The notes under the pieces: model-generated | Database searches by the model: none | What the model was told of the DNA's origin: nothing | The model's input: the letters and a program-made list of their open reading frames with translations, nothing else | Position numbers and translations under genes: made by a program | Shown: positions 1 through 11,302 of the stretch, piece by piece | How positions within the stretch are numbered: position 1 is the stretch's first letter | How the letters are laid out: each line of letters begins with the position of its first letter | Assembly (NCBI GenBank): GCA_035771175.1 | Contig: CM069604.1 | Location: forward strand, 17,609,115-17,673,114 | Direction: 5' to 3' | Origin: Paratinospora sagittata | Lineage: Eukaryota; Streptophyta; Magnoliopsida; Ranunculales; Menispermaceae | DNA: 64,000 nucleotides

Positions 1-775
1 ACCGTTCATAATGCATAAAGGTCAGTTTTGAACCACCTTCTAAAATATCATATCCATCCAACGGTAGATTTAGGCGATCTATTAGTTTTATCTAAATATC
101 ATCTTTAGAATCACTATTTGAATACATGTGCATATTCGATTCTTGATCTTACATTATCACTATTTGAATCGTTTGCATGTATTTGAAAACAACTATTTCA
201 ACACTACACATCAATTAAAATATTGTGGTTGGAATAATAGTGATTATTTATTCAAGATTGTACGCTTAAAATTGTTGAGAGTGTTTTTAGAACATCTCTC
301 TGTATCATTTGTAATATTGATGTATTATTGACTTGTTAGTCAACCGAGACTATACCATATTGTTGTACAACTTGTAACCACACCCGTAAGTTGGTTACAG
401 TAATGCTTCTAGCAGAGCCCTTATGTTGGTTAATATGTACGACTTCTAGCCAAGCCCTTATGTTGGTTAGTGTATACGGCTTCTAGTCACGCTCGCAAGT
501 TGACTAATAAGTACGGCTTCTACTCACCCCCGTAAGTTGACTAGCCAATAGTGGATTGGGAAATCTTGATCATGGGTGATTAGGTAGTGAAGTAGGTTCC
601 AGGGGAACCGAACCACTATAAATTGTTGTGTCCATTTATTCTTTTCTTGCACATTATTATTTTGCTTGTTACTTACGGCGCATATATATTTTGTTTAATT
701 AATTAACCGAAAGGTAACGCGAAAATCCGCCATGTCCAATTCACCCCCCTCTTGGACTGTAATACTGGGCCAACA
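1..775 (+). mobile_element. SIRE-type copia LTR fragment (R-U5 end), truncated by window start
   Basis: This is the 3' part of a Ty1/copia SIRE/Maximus-type LTR. The sequence shows the usual U5 landmarks: a 'gtggattgggaaatc' block, 'gccaaaccactataaatt'-like sequence near 607-624, a 'caattcacccccctcttgg' stretch near 737-755, and a terminal ...CCAACA at 770-775. A weak primer-binding-like sequence follows at 793-804. The left part (1-340) has no recognisable coding sequence. The start of the LTR lies outside the window, and the exact 3' end is inferred from the CA terminus and from mirror-image LTR ends elsewhere in the window (2837 and 57794). Confidence 0.7.
406..553 (+). repeat. 37-bp tandem repeat in SIRE LTR U5
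   Basis: About four copies of a 37-bp unit begin at 406, 443, 480 and 517, each opening with CTTCTA and carrying a 'taagttg' or 'tatgttgg' core. The copies are imperfect. Similar short direct repeats occur at the equivalent place in the other SIRE LTRs (3060-3240, 41870-42030, 44680-44990), so this is an LTR feature rather than a separate satellite. Confidence 0.7.
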
Positions 776-804
776 TTTGGAAAAACCAACAGTTGGCACC
801 AGGA

Positions 805-1706
805 CGTTGATCGAGTATTAGCGCCCTCCCTGAACTTCTGGGTTTCTAAAATATAAACCCATCAAGACGCTAATGTAGTATTAGTGCCCTCCTAGAAGAA
901 GTTGACAAAAAGTCTATTTTTCATAACAGTGTAGTTTAGGACGCTGACGCTCCTTCAGGACGCTAATGTGACACTGATAAATTTTTTGAAAAGACTGTCA
1001 ACCTATGTTGTTTCTGAAACTTTCTATTCTTATGATTGCACAAATGCTTCAAGTTTTCTTGAAGGTCTGAACATACACATTTTGATGAAAAAATTTGACC
1101 GTTTGATTTAAAATTCAAAACGAGCGCCAAAACGGTTTTAGAATCAAATCTGAGCGTATTTTATAAATAGCTCTTTGAACAGTTGAAACATAGATATAGA
1201 ATTTTGTTCTTTGAGCATAAACTTTTGAGAGTTAATCAATCATTTTCTCGCTGGAAAAACTCTTGATAATCTTCTGAAAATACTACGATTTACGATTTTA
1301 TCGATTCAACTTCGCATATCTTATAAATCCATCGAAAGAAAGAGGAGCAATATACATCACACTTTCAGCCAAGCTTTATCATACAATCATAGCTGAATCA
1401 ATGTTGGTCTGAGGTTCATAAATTGCTCTATAGGTATTTCTTTGATTCTTGGTAAGAAAATCAAACTCTCAAACTTGTATTTAGTTTGTAAAAGTGACTG
1501 TGCTTGTCACTGTGGTTGAGCAAGTGTTGCTCAAGTGTATAACGATTTTTCTCACACCCGTGAAGCTGAGAAAAGGTGTAATGGTTTGATCCTCACCCAT
1601 AAGAGGATTCAATAGTGGAGTTTGGATAAAATCCTAATCGAGGAGATTAGGTAATGAAAGTAGGCAGGAGCCGAACCACTCTAAATTTGTGTGCACTGTG
1701 CTATGG
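805..1706 (+). mobile_element. Second SIRE-type LTR fragment (U3 part to U5), plus orientation
   Basis: A second LTR piece follows the first almost directly. It starts inside U3 with paired GCGCCCTCC / GACGCTAAT motifs (820-965), has a TATA-like 'tttataaatag' near 1160, and carries the SIRE U5 block 'agtggagtttggataaaat' (about 1614) and 'gccgaaccactctaaat' (about 1671). It breaks at about 1706, where pol-like coding begins without a PBS or gag. Its U3 motifs mirror those of the minus-oriented LTR at 57794-59470. The joint to pol must be a deletion or rearrangement. Confidence 0.7.
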
Positions 1707-2836
1707 AAAAGAAGAAAGCAAGAAACGTGACGTTCGGAGACAACAACAAAGGTGAAATAGCAGGCATGGGAACCATTGGTAACGATTTTCTTTCTATTTC
1801 TGATGTACTTTATGTTAAAGGCCTAAAACATAATCTCTAGAGCATAAGTCAATTATGTGACAAGGGTTATGAAATTTCTTTTGAAGCAAATAGGTGCATA
1901 GTTAGGCATTGTGATAGTTCAATTGCATTCATAGCATCTAGACATAAAAATATATATTGCACAAATCTTAATGATATTGAAAAACAAAACTTTTACATGT
2001 TTGAGTGCTATATCTTGTGATGATGCATGGCTTTGGCATAGAAGACTAGGACACATTAGTATGGATAATATATCTAGGTTAGTCAAGAGTGATCTTGCCA
2101 CGGGAATTCCAAAAGAAATATACTTAAAAGACAAGGTTTGTGAACCATGTCAAATAGGCAAGCATACCAAATCATTATTTAAGAGCAAGAAATATTTATC
2201 TATTATTAGAGCTCTTGAATTGATTCACATGGATCTTTTTGGACCAACCAAAACTCAAAGCTTAGGAGGTAAATCTTATGTGTTTGCTATTATTGATGAC
2301 TTTACAAGATTTACATGGTTAATCTTTCTAGCTCACAAATCATAAGCATGCAATTTGTTTATTAAATGTTGCAGAAAAGTTGAAAATGAAAAGGGATATA
2401 AAATAAATATCATTAAAAGTGATAGAGGAGGAGAATTTGTTAATAAAAATCTCAAATAATTTTGTAATAATCAAGGATACACTCACCAATTCTCAGCTCC
2501 TAAGACACCACAACAAAATGGTATAGTTGTAAGAAAGAATAGAACATCACAAGAAATGTGCAGAACAATGCTCAGTGAATAGAACGTAGCAAACTATTTT
2601 TGGGCAGAAACAATTAATATTGCATGTCATGTGATGAATAGAACATTGATTAGAAGAAACATGAAGAAGACTCCATATGAACTTTAGAAGGCTAGAACAC
2701 CCAATATCAGTTACTTTAGAGTCTTTCGATGCAAATGTTTTATTCTCAATGACAAAAATAAATCTTGGCAAGTTTGAACCAAAATCAGTCATAGGAATAT
2801 TTCTAAGATATTCTTCTCACAGTAGAGCATATAGAG
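1707..2836 (+). pseudogene. Copia pol remnant: protease end, GAG-pre-integrase, integrase (degraded)
   Basis: This stretch translates as a SIRE-type copia pol from just after the protease active site. In order it shows the protease C-terminal part (VTFGDNNKG, SISDVLYVKGLKHNL), a pre-integrase zinc finger (WLWHRRLGHIS ... CEPCQIGKHTKS, about 2030-2170) and the integrase core start (LIHMDLFGPTKT, FAIIDDFTRFTW, about 2220-2330). The longest open piece is 1971-2345; a stop after LAHKS ends it. The integrase then continues in pieces (NIIKSDRGGEFVNKN, SAPKTPQQNGIV) with further stops to about 2836. Gag, RT and RNase H are missing. The same region of the minus-strand SIRE (19942-20841) is a close homologue. 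Non-functional. Confidence 0.85.
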
Positions 2837-4820
2837 TGTTTTGGCCCAGATATGTCCAAGAGGGGGTGAATTGAACACTTAGTAGATTTTAACCTTTCTT
2901 AAAATTGTGTGGAATATTGAAAGCAGATTAAACAAAGTATAGCAATCAAATAAAACAAATGTAAATGAGACAGTACAAGCAAGATTTATAGTGGTTCAGT
3001 TGCGCCTACATTTGCTACCTAACCTCCTCAGTTAGGATTTGTTCAAACTTCACTATAGACCTTCTTACGGGTGAAGATCAAACTGATATACTTTCTCAAC
3101 TTACGGGTGTGAGAACTACTATTTCTCAGCTTACGGGTGTGAAAAGACCATTTCTCAACTTGCGGGTGTGAGAGGACCTATTTTCTAGTTACAGGTGAGA
3201 GAGGACCTATTATCAACTTACGGGTGTGAGACGATCGTTTACAACTTTGAGCAACGCTTGCTCTAACTTAATGACGTACCAGTCACTACAAACTGAATAC
3301 AAGATGAGATATGATTCCCTTTACTTAGAATCAAAGTGATACTTACAAAGCTTTGGATTGAACCTTCTGTGATCACAGATTCAGCAAAATATATATGATG
3401 AAGTTTATGCTGAACACATGTTCAAATAGCTTTTGTCTTCTTCAATGGGTTTTCGAAATAATGAAGATGAAGATCAATCAACCCAGAAGACTTGAAGTTT
3501 TTTTTTCAAAAGATTGCAAGATCAAGCACAACTGAAAGAAGACTAACTTTCAAAAAGTGTTTTAGCACAAACGGAAACTGTTAATACGTTTTGAATGAAT
3601 ATCAATTTCGTATATCATTAGTGGTTTTTCTGCTCTAAGGCAGTCCCGTATATATAGGAATAACAAAAACGCAATTGACTTGATGATTTTTGGTGTTCTA
3701 GGTCATTTCAAATATAATGTTAACATTCTTTCTCGAAATGGATCGATTCAGCTCAATACATATTATGGCAATATCACCTGAATCATCTGATCCTTTCATG
3801 AAAAAGGAATGTTCTAACGAAGTTTTAGAACGTTCAAAAAGTTCTGAAAAGTATTCGTAGGTTTCTGAAAAAGTTAACAGAATTAGTAGTAATGTCAGAA
3901 CAGCAAAAATATATTTTCCGTCGTTTTGTTCCTTTGAGGGTGCTCATAGAACATCAGCGTTCTACTGAACAATGAAATGAGGGCATTACTGCATAGTAAG
4001 CATCCTGACTTACTTTGACAATTAAATGACTTATATCATGAGGGCGCTACTTTGACAGTTAGCGTCCTACTTTGTTTTAAAACATTAAACACACAAGGCG
4101 CTACTCAATAGTAGGCGTCCTGATATTAAAAACAGTTTTAAAACAATGTTAAGTGCACTAACGGACGGTAAGCATCCTAAAAGATATGTAAGTTGATTCT
4201 AAAGATGAGGGCGCTCCTACACAAGTAGCGTCCTGATAATTTATTCAACTTATAACTTATCAGCTTCCAGCGAGCTGAAACTAAGTCAGTGTCTTGACAT
4301 TCTCAAAGGTTGATAAAAGAAAGGTCGTTACTTACAAGTAAGCGTCCTTATTAATCAATTCAATTCAACCTTGAGCTTCCTAATATTTTATCAGCGTCCT
4401 GACTCATCAAGTTCAGGAGGGTGCTGCTAAAACATTAGCGTCCTGAAAGACTTTTATAAAAGCGATTTTTGATTTCTCGATTAAAGCTCGATAAAACATA
4501 ATGTAACTGGATTAAATCAAATATGCAACCGGTCGATTAAAACATGCAGGCGTGCATATTGCTAAATCACATGACATAGAAGGTCCTACAACCTATCATA
4601 ATCTAATCATATAACATAACATCTTCAAACAATCATGGCCTTCAAGAAGATCTTTAATACATTCATCATGCATCATTGAATCTTTGAAACTTTCAAGTAA
4701 GATTAGATATGTCATATGTGCAATAATATCATAACCATAATGTAGTTTGTAATCATCAAAATATCTTTCATATCAAGGACATATTCTTCGAAAGGGACGT
4801 GAGGATAATTGGTTCAACTA
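2837..4820 (-). mobile_element. SIRE-type copia 3' LTR, minus orientation
   Basis: This LTR is read on the minus strand. Its 3' end (left) begins TGTTTTGGCCCAG and then 'tgtccaagagggggtgaatt', the mirror image of the LTR end at 737-775. U5 repeats of 'cttacgggtgtgag' lie at 3060-3240. A TATA-like 'tatatatagg' lies near 3647, and a U3 array of GAGGGCGCT / TAGCGTCCT pairs spans about 3935-4450. The 5' terminus is near 4813-4820, next to a purine-rich tract. Its position right after the pol at 5106-6577 (same strand) makes it that element's 3' LTR. No convincing 5-bp target duplication is visible at 2837. Confidence 0.75.
3935..4450 (-). repeat. U3 array of GGGCGCT/AGCGTCC inverted-repeat units
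   Basis: About eight degenerate units of the form GAGGGCGCTA...TAGCGTCCT occur here, each a short imperfect hairpin with a spacer of roughly 8-15 bases, separated by AT-rich sequence. The same array, with about 85-90 percent identity by eye, occurs at 25090-25610, and related ones at 46110-46740, 58680-59040 and 820-965. It lies upstream of the TATA-like box in LTR orientation. Confidence 0.8.
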
Positions 4821-5105
4821 TCTCCCATTTTTTGATGATTTCAAACACATTACAAAAGCTTTGAAGCAAGCTAATAAAATAATGTGTGTATGCAGGAGAT
4901 GCAGTACTAATGTTCCTTGTTTCATATGATATGAGTGTATTACCAAAGAATGTACATAAAAGATCACTAAGACTCCCCCTTAGTGTTAAACTCCCCCTGA
5001 GTTTATGATGCTTCAATGATAGCACTTTCTCCCCCTTTCGAAATATCAAAAAGAGTAAAGTAGCATGAAATATAAATCTCCCATAGAAATGTAAGCATCA
5101 AAATA
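4821..5105 (-). other. SIRE 3' noncoding region with polypurine tracts
   Basis: This is noncoding sequence between the stop of the copia polyprotein and its 3' LTR (minus strand). It holds several G-rich tracts on the minus strand (complements of ctccccctttcg near 5029, actccccctga near 4990 and actcccccttag near 4973) and an A/G-rich run 'aaaaaatgggagata' ending near 4821, the best candidate for the plus-strand-priming PPT beside the LTR. Repeated GGGGGAG tracts here are typical of SIRE/Maximus elements. Confidence 0.6.
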
Positions 5106-6577
5106 TCACAGATCGGTCTCAAAGAACATCCCAAGCTCTCTGCGAATGTGAACAAACTGATCTTTTGTTAACGCTTTAGTAAATATGTCTGCCAGTTGTT
5201 CTTTGGTTCCAATATGAGATAATATGACTTCTCCATTTTGCACATGATCCCGTAAAAAGTGATGTCTTATTTGAATATGCTTAGTTTGGGACTGCAATAC
5301 AGGATTTTTAGATATGTTAATAGCACTAGTATTATCACACAGAATTTCAGCGCATTGAATAAATATTTGATAATCCTAAAATTGTTCCATGTAAAGAACT
5401 TGAGAACAACAACTTCCAACTGCAACATATTTTGCTTCAGCTGTGGATAATGCCACGGAATGTTATTTCTTGCAAAACCAAGAAATCAAAGAATTTTCAA
5501 GAAAGTGACAAAATCCGGAGGTACTTTTCCTATCAGTTAGACTACCAGCATAGTCATAGTTAACATAACTTTGCAGATCAAGGAAGTACCTTTGGAATAC
5601 CATATTCCTAAGTGTGTTGTGCCAATTATGTATTTGAATATTTGTTTGACACACTTTCAATGAGATTCTTTAGGTTCAGATTGCAATCTTGCACAAAGAT
5701 AGACACTGAACATGATATCAGGTCGACTTGCTGTTAAGTACGAAAGACTTCCAATCATGCTTCTATAAAGTTTTGAATCAATTGATTGACCTTTTCATCC
5801 TTATCTAATTTGATTGCAGAGGTACAGGGAGTATCAATTGATTTCAAATTGTGCATTTGAAACTTTTTAACCATTTCCTTAGAATACTTTGATTGGCTCA
5901 TGAAGGTGCATTTCGACATTTGCTTAATTTGTAAGCCGAGAAAGTATGTAAGTTCTCCCATCATACTCATTTCAAATTCCTTCTGCATTAATTTAGAAAA
6001 CTCATCACATAGTTTTTTGTTCGATGCACCAAAAATGATATCATCCACATAAATTTGAACAATAAGCATATTGTCATTGATCAGTTTGATAAATAAAGTT
6101 GGATCAAGTTTTCCTTTTTGAAACTTATGATCTAAAAGAAATGAACTCAGTCAATCATACCAAGCTCTTGGAGCTTGTCTTAATCCATATAAGGCTTTGT
6201 GGAGTTTAAACACATATTCCGGGTCTTGAGCATCTTCAAACCCTAGAGGTTGGTTCACATATACCTCTCCGTTGATGTATCCATTTAGAAAAGCACTCTT
6301 TACATCAATTTGATATAAGGGAAAATCCTTGTAACAAGTATAGGCAAGTAACATTCTTATTGCCTCTAATCTTGCTACTGGGAAAAGGCTTCTTCTTGGT
6401 TGTACCTTTGTGTAACCAATCTAGCCTTATTGCGGACAATGATACCTTGTTCATTCTTTTTGTTTCTAAAGATACATTTGGTTGCTATAACAGATTGATG
6501 AAAACGTCTAGGAACTAATTCTCATACTTTGTTATGCACAAAGTGTCCTAGTTCTTCTTGCATAACAAGAATCCAGT
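5106..6577 (-). pseudogene. SIRE-type copia pol, 3' half: reverse transcriptase and RNase H
   Basis: Minus-strand remnant of the copia polyprotein. Reading from 6577 it gives the integrase-RT linker (VPRRFHQSVIATK, IVRNKARLV), the RT palm (DVKSAFLNGYINGEVYV, ALYGLRQAPRAWYD; 6151-6354) and the catalytic YVDDIIFGAS box with its fingers (5755-6069). RNase H pieces follow: 'YAGSLTDRKSTSGFCHFLE' at 5463-5660 and the C-terminal KHIQIRHHFLRD...LADIFTKALT at 5106-5297. The YVDD motif is intact, but stops and frameshifts lie between the open pieces. The 5' half of the same gene resumes at 19614 after a 13-kb chromovirus; TTTCA at 6578-6582 is one copy of that insertion's target duplication. Confidence 0.9.
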
Positions 6578-6582
6578 TTTCA

Positions 6583-9500
6583 TGTGGCGACCCGCACCCC
6601 AAACCGCCATCCCTCATGGATTGGCGTGCGAAAGTGCTGGGGTGAGACACCCGGCTTAGGCATCCATGACCACCTCAAATCATCCCATGAGATGATCAGG
6701 ACCCGACAAGCCTCAACCAGACTGTCCATAGAGTCCTTAATTTATTTATTTTTTTTGAAACCACATCAACCTGATAGACTTAGCAATTTTAATATCATGA
6801 CATGTACATCCACATGAATCAACAAGATATAATCTCCCAATGAACAAGGCAATAATCATAAAGATTATATTAGTCACCAAATGAACATAAGAAAATGATC
6901 CTTAAAGAAAACATACAACCATGATCACAAAAGTCCGTAATTAAACCCAAATTAGTCTAAGGCAACATGCCTAGACCCATCATCAAATCCAAGTCCAAGG
7001 CATATAGCCAAATACATCAAAATCAAGGCCACAAGGCCAATATACATCAACATACCATAATACAACACAAACCTTCTCACCATCTATGTTTAACAAGTGT
7101 TATATTAATTACATATGTATCAAAATAAGCATAACATATACATATGTAAAAGACATTCATCCATCCATACACATCAAACCTAGACTCACGTCAGGATGTC
7201 CCTAACTTTAGAAATGGCTAGGTCCTCAAGCAAATGCAATACCCTTGCCTTTACCCTTATTAGTAGAACCTGAAAAGAGAGTGAGAGTGTGAGCCAACGG
7301 TGCCCAGTGAATAGTGTTCAATTATGCCATCAATAAAGTCATATAAAACACATAATAAAATAAGCATCAACCAATTTCATGCACATTTTAAAACTCCACC
7401 GACCCTTAGTTATATTTACAGACCGTAGGCCGGTTCTCCATCTTGGAGTATAACTTACATCCTAGGGTCGTCTCATTCTGATCATTTCACTTTCAACCTA
7501 AGTGAAATGATCCTACCAAGTGGGTATTACATACACAACCGCCATTGGTCATCTTATCCTGATCGTTCACTTCCAGCTTAAGTGGAATGATCCTACCAGC
7601 AGGGTATTACATACACAACCGCCATTGGTCATCTCATCCTGATCATCCACTTTCATCCTAAGTGACATGATCCTACCAGCAGGGTATTAAATACTCAACC
7701 GCCGTTGGGGTATGTTGGCTTCATACCCGTAACCTTCGTTTATAGAAGATTCTACCTCAACCCTCTAGAAAAGGCAGCTTCGCAACATGCACAAGCTTCC
7801 TAGGAACACCTAGGGAACTTAGGTTGGAACACCAAGCTTCTAGAGTTTCAATGCATGTCATTTTAAAACATATTAAACGCATGCATTTCTCAATGATATT
7901 TCATGACATTCAACGTACCAGTATAATTTAATATGATGACACAAGTGATAAACAAAATGAACAACTACTCAAAACCAATGCCAAGCAAGCAAAGCTATCC
8001 ACGCACGGCCTACTTAAATCCCAATGCAAAATAAGATCCTGTAAACCATAGATTCATGAACATGTATCAATTATCATGACCATCCATACATAGACACACT
8101 AATCATGATCAAGTCCTTATTCAAAAGTCCAGGTGCATCTAATTCCCACCATGAGTCTCTCATCTCATGATCAACCTCAACATCTGTGCCAAGCCACGGA
8201 TAAGGCTAATTCTCAAAAACTAAGACAATCACTTAGTCTAGGTCATCCAATCTTAAGACAAGTCCAAACCATTCAAAATCATGCAAGATTGATCATAATC
8301 AAGTCAATTCCTCAATTCAAATCAATACATGGCATATGACCTAATTTGGGGAAAATCTCTACAATAGGCTTAGAGCCAAATTGCACTAAGTCATACCAAA
8401 TTGACGTAGGTTTAAACATTTTAAACCCATGATTCCACTCAATTTAGCCCCAATTAGATAATCCCCAAGTCAATTTGATCAATTTGACTTAGTTTAGGTC
8501 AAAAGCCCCAATCTGGGCAAAATCCCCAAAATCAAGCACTAGACCGATTTTACACTACAACTAGGGTTTTCAATGGATAAAAATACTTAACACTACCATC
8601 AATCAACTAGAATCAGCTATTTATTCAACATAGTTCACATTCAAGCCCAACCGAAATCGCTAAGTTCGATTTTTAGGGTTTAGGTCCTTTACACTAGATC
8701 TACCCATTTCTTGCTAGAAATTGGGGAAAATGGTGTCATTGGGTTCCAAATTCACCAAGGAACCCAAATCAGTAGCATACACTATGTCCCTAAGAGTTTC
8801 ACACGAAACCCTAACCCTTTACACCATAAAAAATGTGGTGAAGTTCATGCAAAATGCAATCCAAGTGTAGATCTTGGTCAAGGAAGGTTACTTTTATCAT
8901 GAACAAGCTCAAAAAAGCAAAAATCAGCCAACCTTAGGTTAGGGAACAACCAAAACCGTGACCCATGGAGAAATCTACACCATTAGAAAGCTTACTCTCA
9001 CCTTCAATGGTAATTTCAAGGAGAAAAATAGTGAAAAACACTTACTTTCTGGTGTAAACGGTGAAGATTTCCCTTGGAAACCCTAGCTTTCCTCCCTTAT
9101 TCCTTCTCCAATTCGTTCTTGGCACATATGAAAAGAGTAGCAACCTTTTCCCTCTTTTCATACACTGAAAATGGCCATTTTTGACCAAAAACGTGCCCAA
9201 AAAATGGATCAGCGCCCTCCTGATCAGTGCAGGAGCGTCCTCCCAGCACATGAGCGCCATCCCAGCACATGAGCGTCCTCCCTTTCTCCCAAAACATTCA
9301 TTTTTCATTTCGCTACTACGTGCTCAATACACATCAAAATTTCGCATCTGACCACTCGTTCTCTATGTAAAAATGCGTTCCGGACTCATTTCTAATATTC
9401 TCGGTCCATTTGATGCACCAATAATTAATTATCATTTAATCAACAGATATACACTACATATTCCATTGTAAATGTCATATTTATCATGTGTTGAAGTACA

Positions 9501-9812
9501 ACCTTCCCATATATCAAAGGTGCATTAAATGAGGACATTTAATGGAGTCTTTTCAAAAAGTCACAAGTCAAGATGATGATTTGATCAACAAGATACTTAT
9601 GTGAAGCTTCTCCAACAAGCCACTCACAATAGTATTAATGTGGCAAATGATATTAATAACAATAACACCACCACCACTAATAATACTTTCTTTTATATAA
9701 GCAATAATCACACATCAAACATACAAACATACATACCAAGGCGAGCACATAAAGTTTGGGCAAAAATGAAAATGGGTTATGGGCAAGATGAAATGATTTC
9801 TAGGGTGCTACA
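6583..9812 (-). mobile_element. 3' LTR of the 6583-19608 chromovirus (3230 bp)
   Basis: The LTR runs from TGTGGCGACCC at 6583 to ...GGGTGCTACA at 9812 (plus-strand text) and aligns throughout with 14771-19608 apart from the insertion there. It holds no genes: open frames at 8133-8339, 8711-8902 and 9042-9308 are chance frames in LTR sequence. On the minus strand the U3 side lies at the right. It carries the CpG-rich GAGGGCGCT/GAGCGTCC block at 9205-9285 and a CAC/AAT microsatellite near 9650-9690. The 81-bp repeat array is annotated separately. Confidence 0.9.
7465..7715 (-). repeat. About 80-bp tandem repeat, three copies, with hairpins (in LTR)
   Basis: Three tandem units start at about 7480, 7561 and 7641 (period 80-81 bp). 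Each holds an inverted repeat around CACTT...AAGTG followed by 'atgatcctaccag' and 'gggtatta'. In the first unit the arms ATCATTTCACTT and AAGTGAAATGAT are perfect 12-bp complements. The same array is present in the other LTR at about 15695-15940. Confidence 0.85.
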
Positions 9813-9830
9813 TCACACCCACCTTAGAGT
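9813..9830 (-). other. Polypurine tract of the 6583-19608 chromovirus
   Basis: Directly inside the 3' LTR the minus strand reads 'ctctaaggtgggtgtga', a purine-rich run at the place expected for the plus-strand primer. It is interrupted by pyrimidines, so the call rests mainly on position. Confidence 0.55.
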
Positions 9831-9868
9831 GAACTTCGTCCTCGAAATTTTAAGGTTAAGAACTTACC

Positions 9869-11300
9869 TCAACCTATGAACTCGGCAAAGTGCTCCCGCA
9901 TGTTGTCCTCACTCTCCCAAGTAACCTGTTCCTCGCGGTGGAATTGCCATTTCACCTTAACCATAGGAATCTCTCGGTTGCGCAATCTCTGCACCTTCCG
10001 GTCAAGTATCTGGACTGGTTCCTTATCATAGGTTCCATCCTGCCTCAACTCCACGTGCCTCCAATTTAAGACGTGATCAAATTCACTCTTGTACATTCTC
10101 AACATCGACACATAAAAAAAATTATGCACTGCTACAAGCTGAGGTGGCAACGTTAATCGGTAAGCGATGGGGCCAATTCGTTCTAGAATCTCGAATGACC
10201 CAATGAACCTTGGAGCAAGCTTGTCCTTAATCCCAAACCTCGTCTAGCCCTTCTGAGGTGAGAACTTCAACAGAACCTGGTCACCAACCTAGAACTCTAT
10301 GGCCTTACGCCTATTATCAGCATAGCCCTTTTGCCTATCTTGAGCTATCTTCACATTACGCTTAATCCACTTGATCTTTTCTATGTGCTCTCGTACAAAC
10401 TCCCATCCCAACATAGCGGCATCCCCTACCTCCATCCAACACACAGGTGACTTACACAGGTGACCATACAAAGCCTCAAAGGGAGCCATGCCAATATTGG
10501 ACTGATAATTGTTGTCGTACGCAACCTCACACAGGTGCAAATACTCCTCCCAGTTACCACCGGACTCAAGAACGCAAGCTTAGAGCATATCCTCTAAAAT
10601 CAAAATCAACCTCTCTGACTGGCCGTCCGTCTGAAGATGATATGCGGTATTGAGGTCTAGCCTTGTGCCGAGCTGCCTCAGCAACCCCTGCCAGAACACC
10701 GATGTAAACCTCAGGTCCCTATCTGATATAATCGAAACTGGCACCCCATGAAGCCTGACTATCTCCTACATGTACAACCTGCTCAGCTTGTCCATAGAAT
10801 CCCTAATGTTCACTGGTAAGAAATGAGCAGATTTGGTTAAGCGATCCACTATGACCCATATAGCATCATGTCTCCTCGGGGTATAAGGTAATCTCACCAC
10901 AAGATCCATGGTAATATGCTCCCACTTCCACTCAAGGATGGCAAGTAGTTGCATCTGCCCTCCAGGCTTCTGATGCTCAGCCTTGACTCTCTAATAGATC
11001 TCACATCTCTAAATAAACTGAGCTATCTCTCTCTTCATGTTGGGCCACCAATACATCCTTTTCATATCATGATACATCTTGGTTCCGCCAGGATGAATAG
11101 CATACTGAGATCTGTGAGCCTCCTAGAGTATACTCCGCCTTAATTGTGGATCAGCGGGAACCCATAAACGTCCCCGATATCTCAAAGAGCCATCAGATGA
11201 CACGTGATAATCGACATGATCACCATTCTCAGCCCAAGACTTATACATCACATAATCAATGTCAAATCTTTGCTAGTCAATCACCTCCTAGACTCGACTA
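9869..11300 (-). pseudogene. Chromovirus integrase with C-terminal chromodomain
   Basis: Minus-strand remnant of the integrase. Reading from the right it shows WKWEHITMDLV (first catalytic Asp), [29 protein letters not shown] (second Asp), [16 protein letters not shown] (catalytic Glu), and AFNN-like YDNNYQSNIGMAPFEALYGH (10289-10540). A GPY-type module with [13 protein letters not shown] follows, then a chromodomain at 9869-10150 (PVQILDRKVQRLRNREI, VKVKWQFHREEQVTWE). The chromodomain guides integration toward heterochromatin in this lineage. Catalytic residues are present but at least four in-frame stops interrupt the frame (for example before EIVRLHG and after EDML). It is the last pol domain before the 3' LTR. 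Confidence 0.88.
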
Positions 11301-11302
11301 GG

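Noticed and set aside
128..331. 67-codon plus frame at the window start
   Set aside because: Low-complexity AT-rich LTR sequence with no support.
3060..3240. Possible CRISPR-like array (repeated cttacgggtgtgag)
   Set aside because: Repeats are imperfect and short with irregular spacing, and lie in U5 of a plant LTR; no cas genes or bacterial context.
9042..9308. Minus-strand open frames of 66-88 codons
   Set aside because: They are in LTR U3 sequence, appear in two frames at once and span the GCGCC repeat units.
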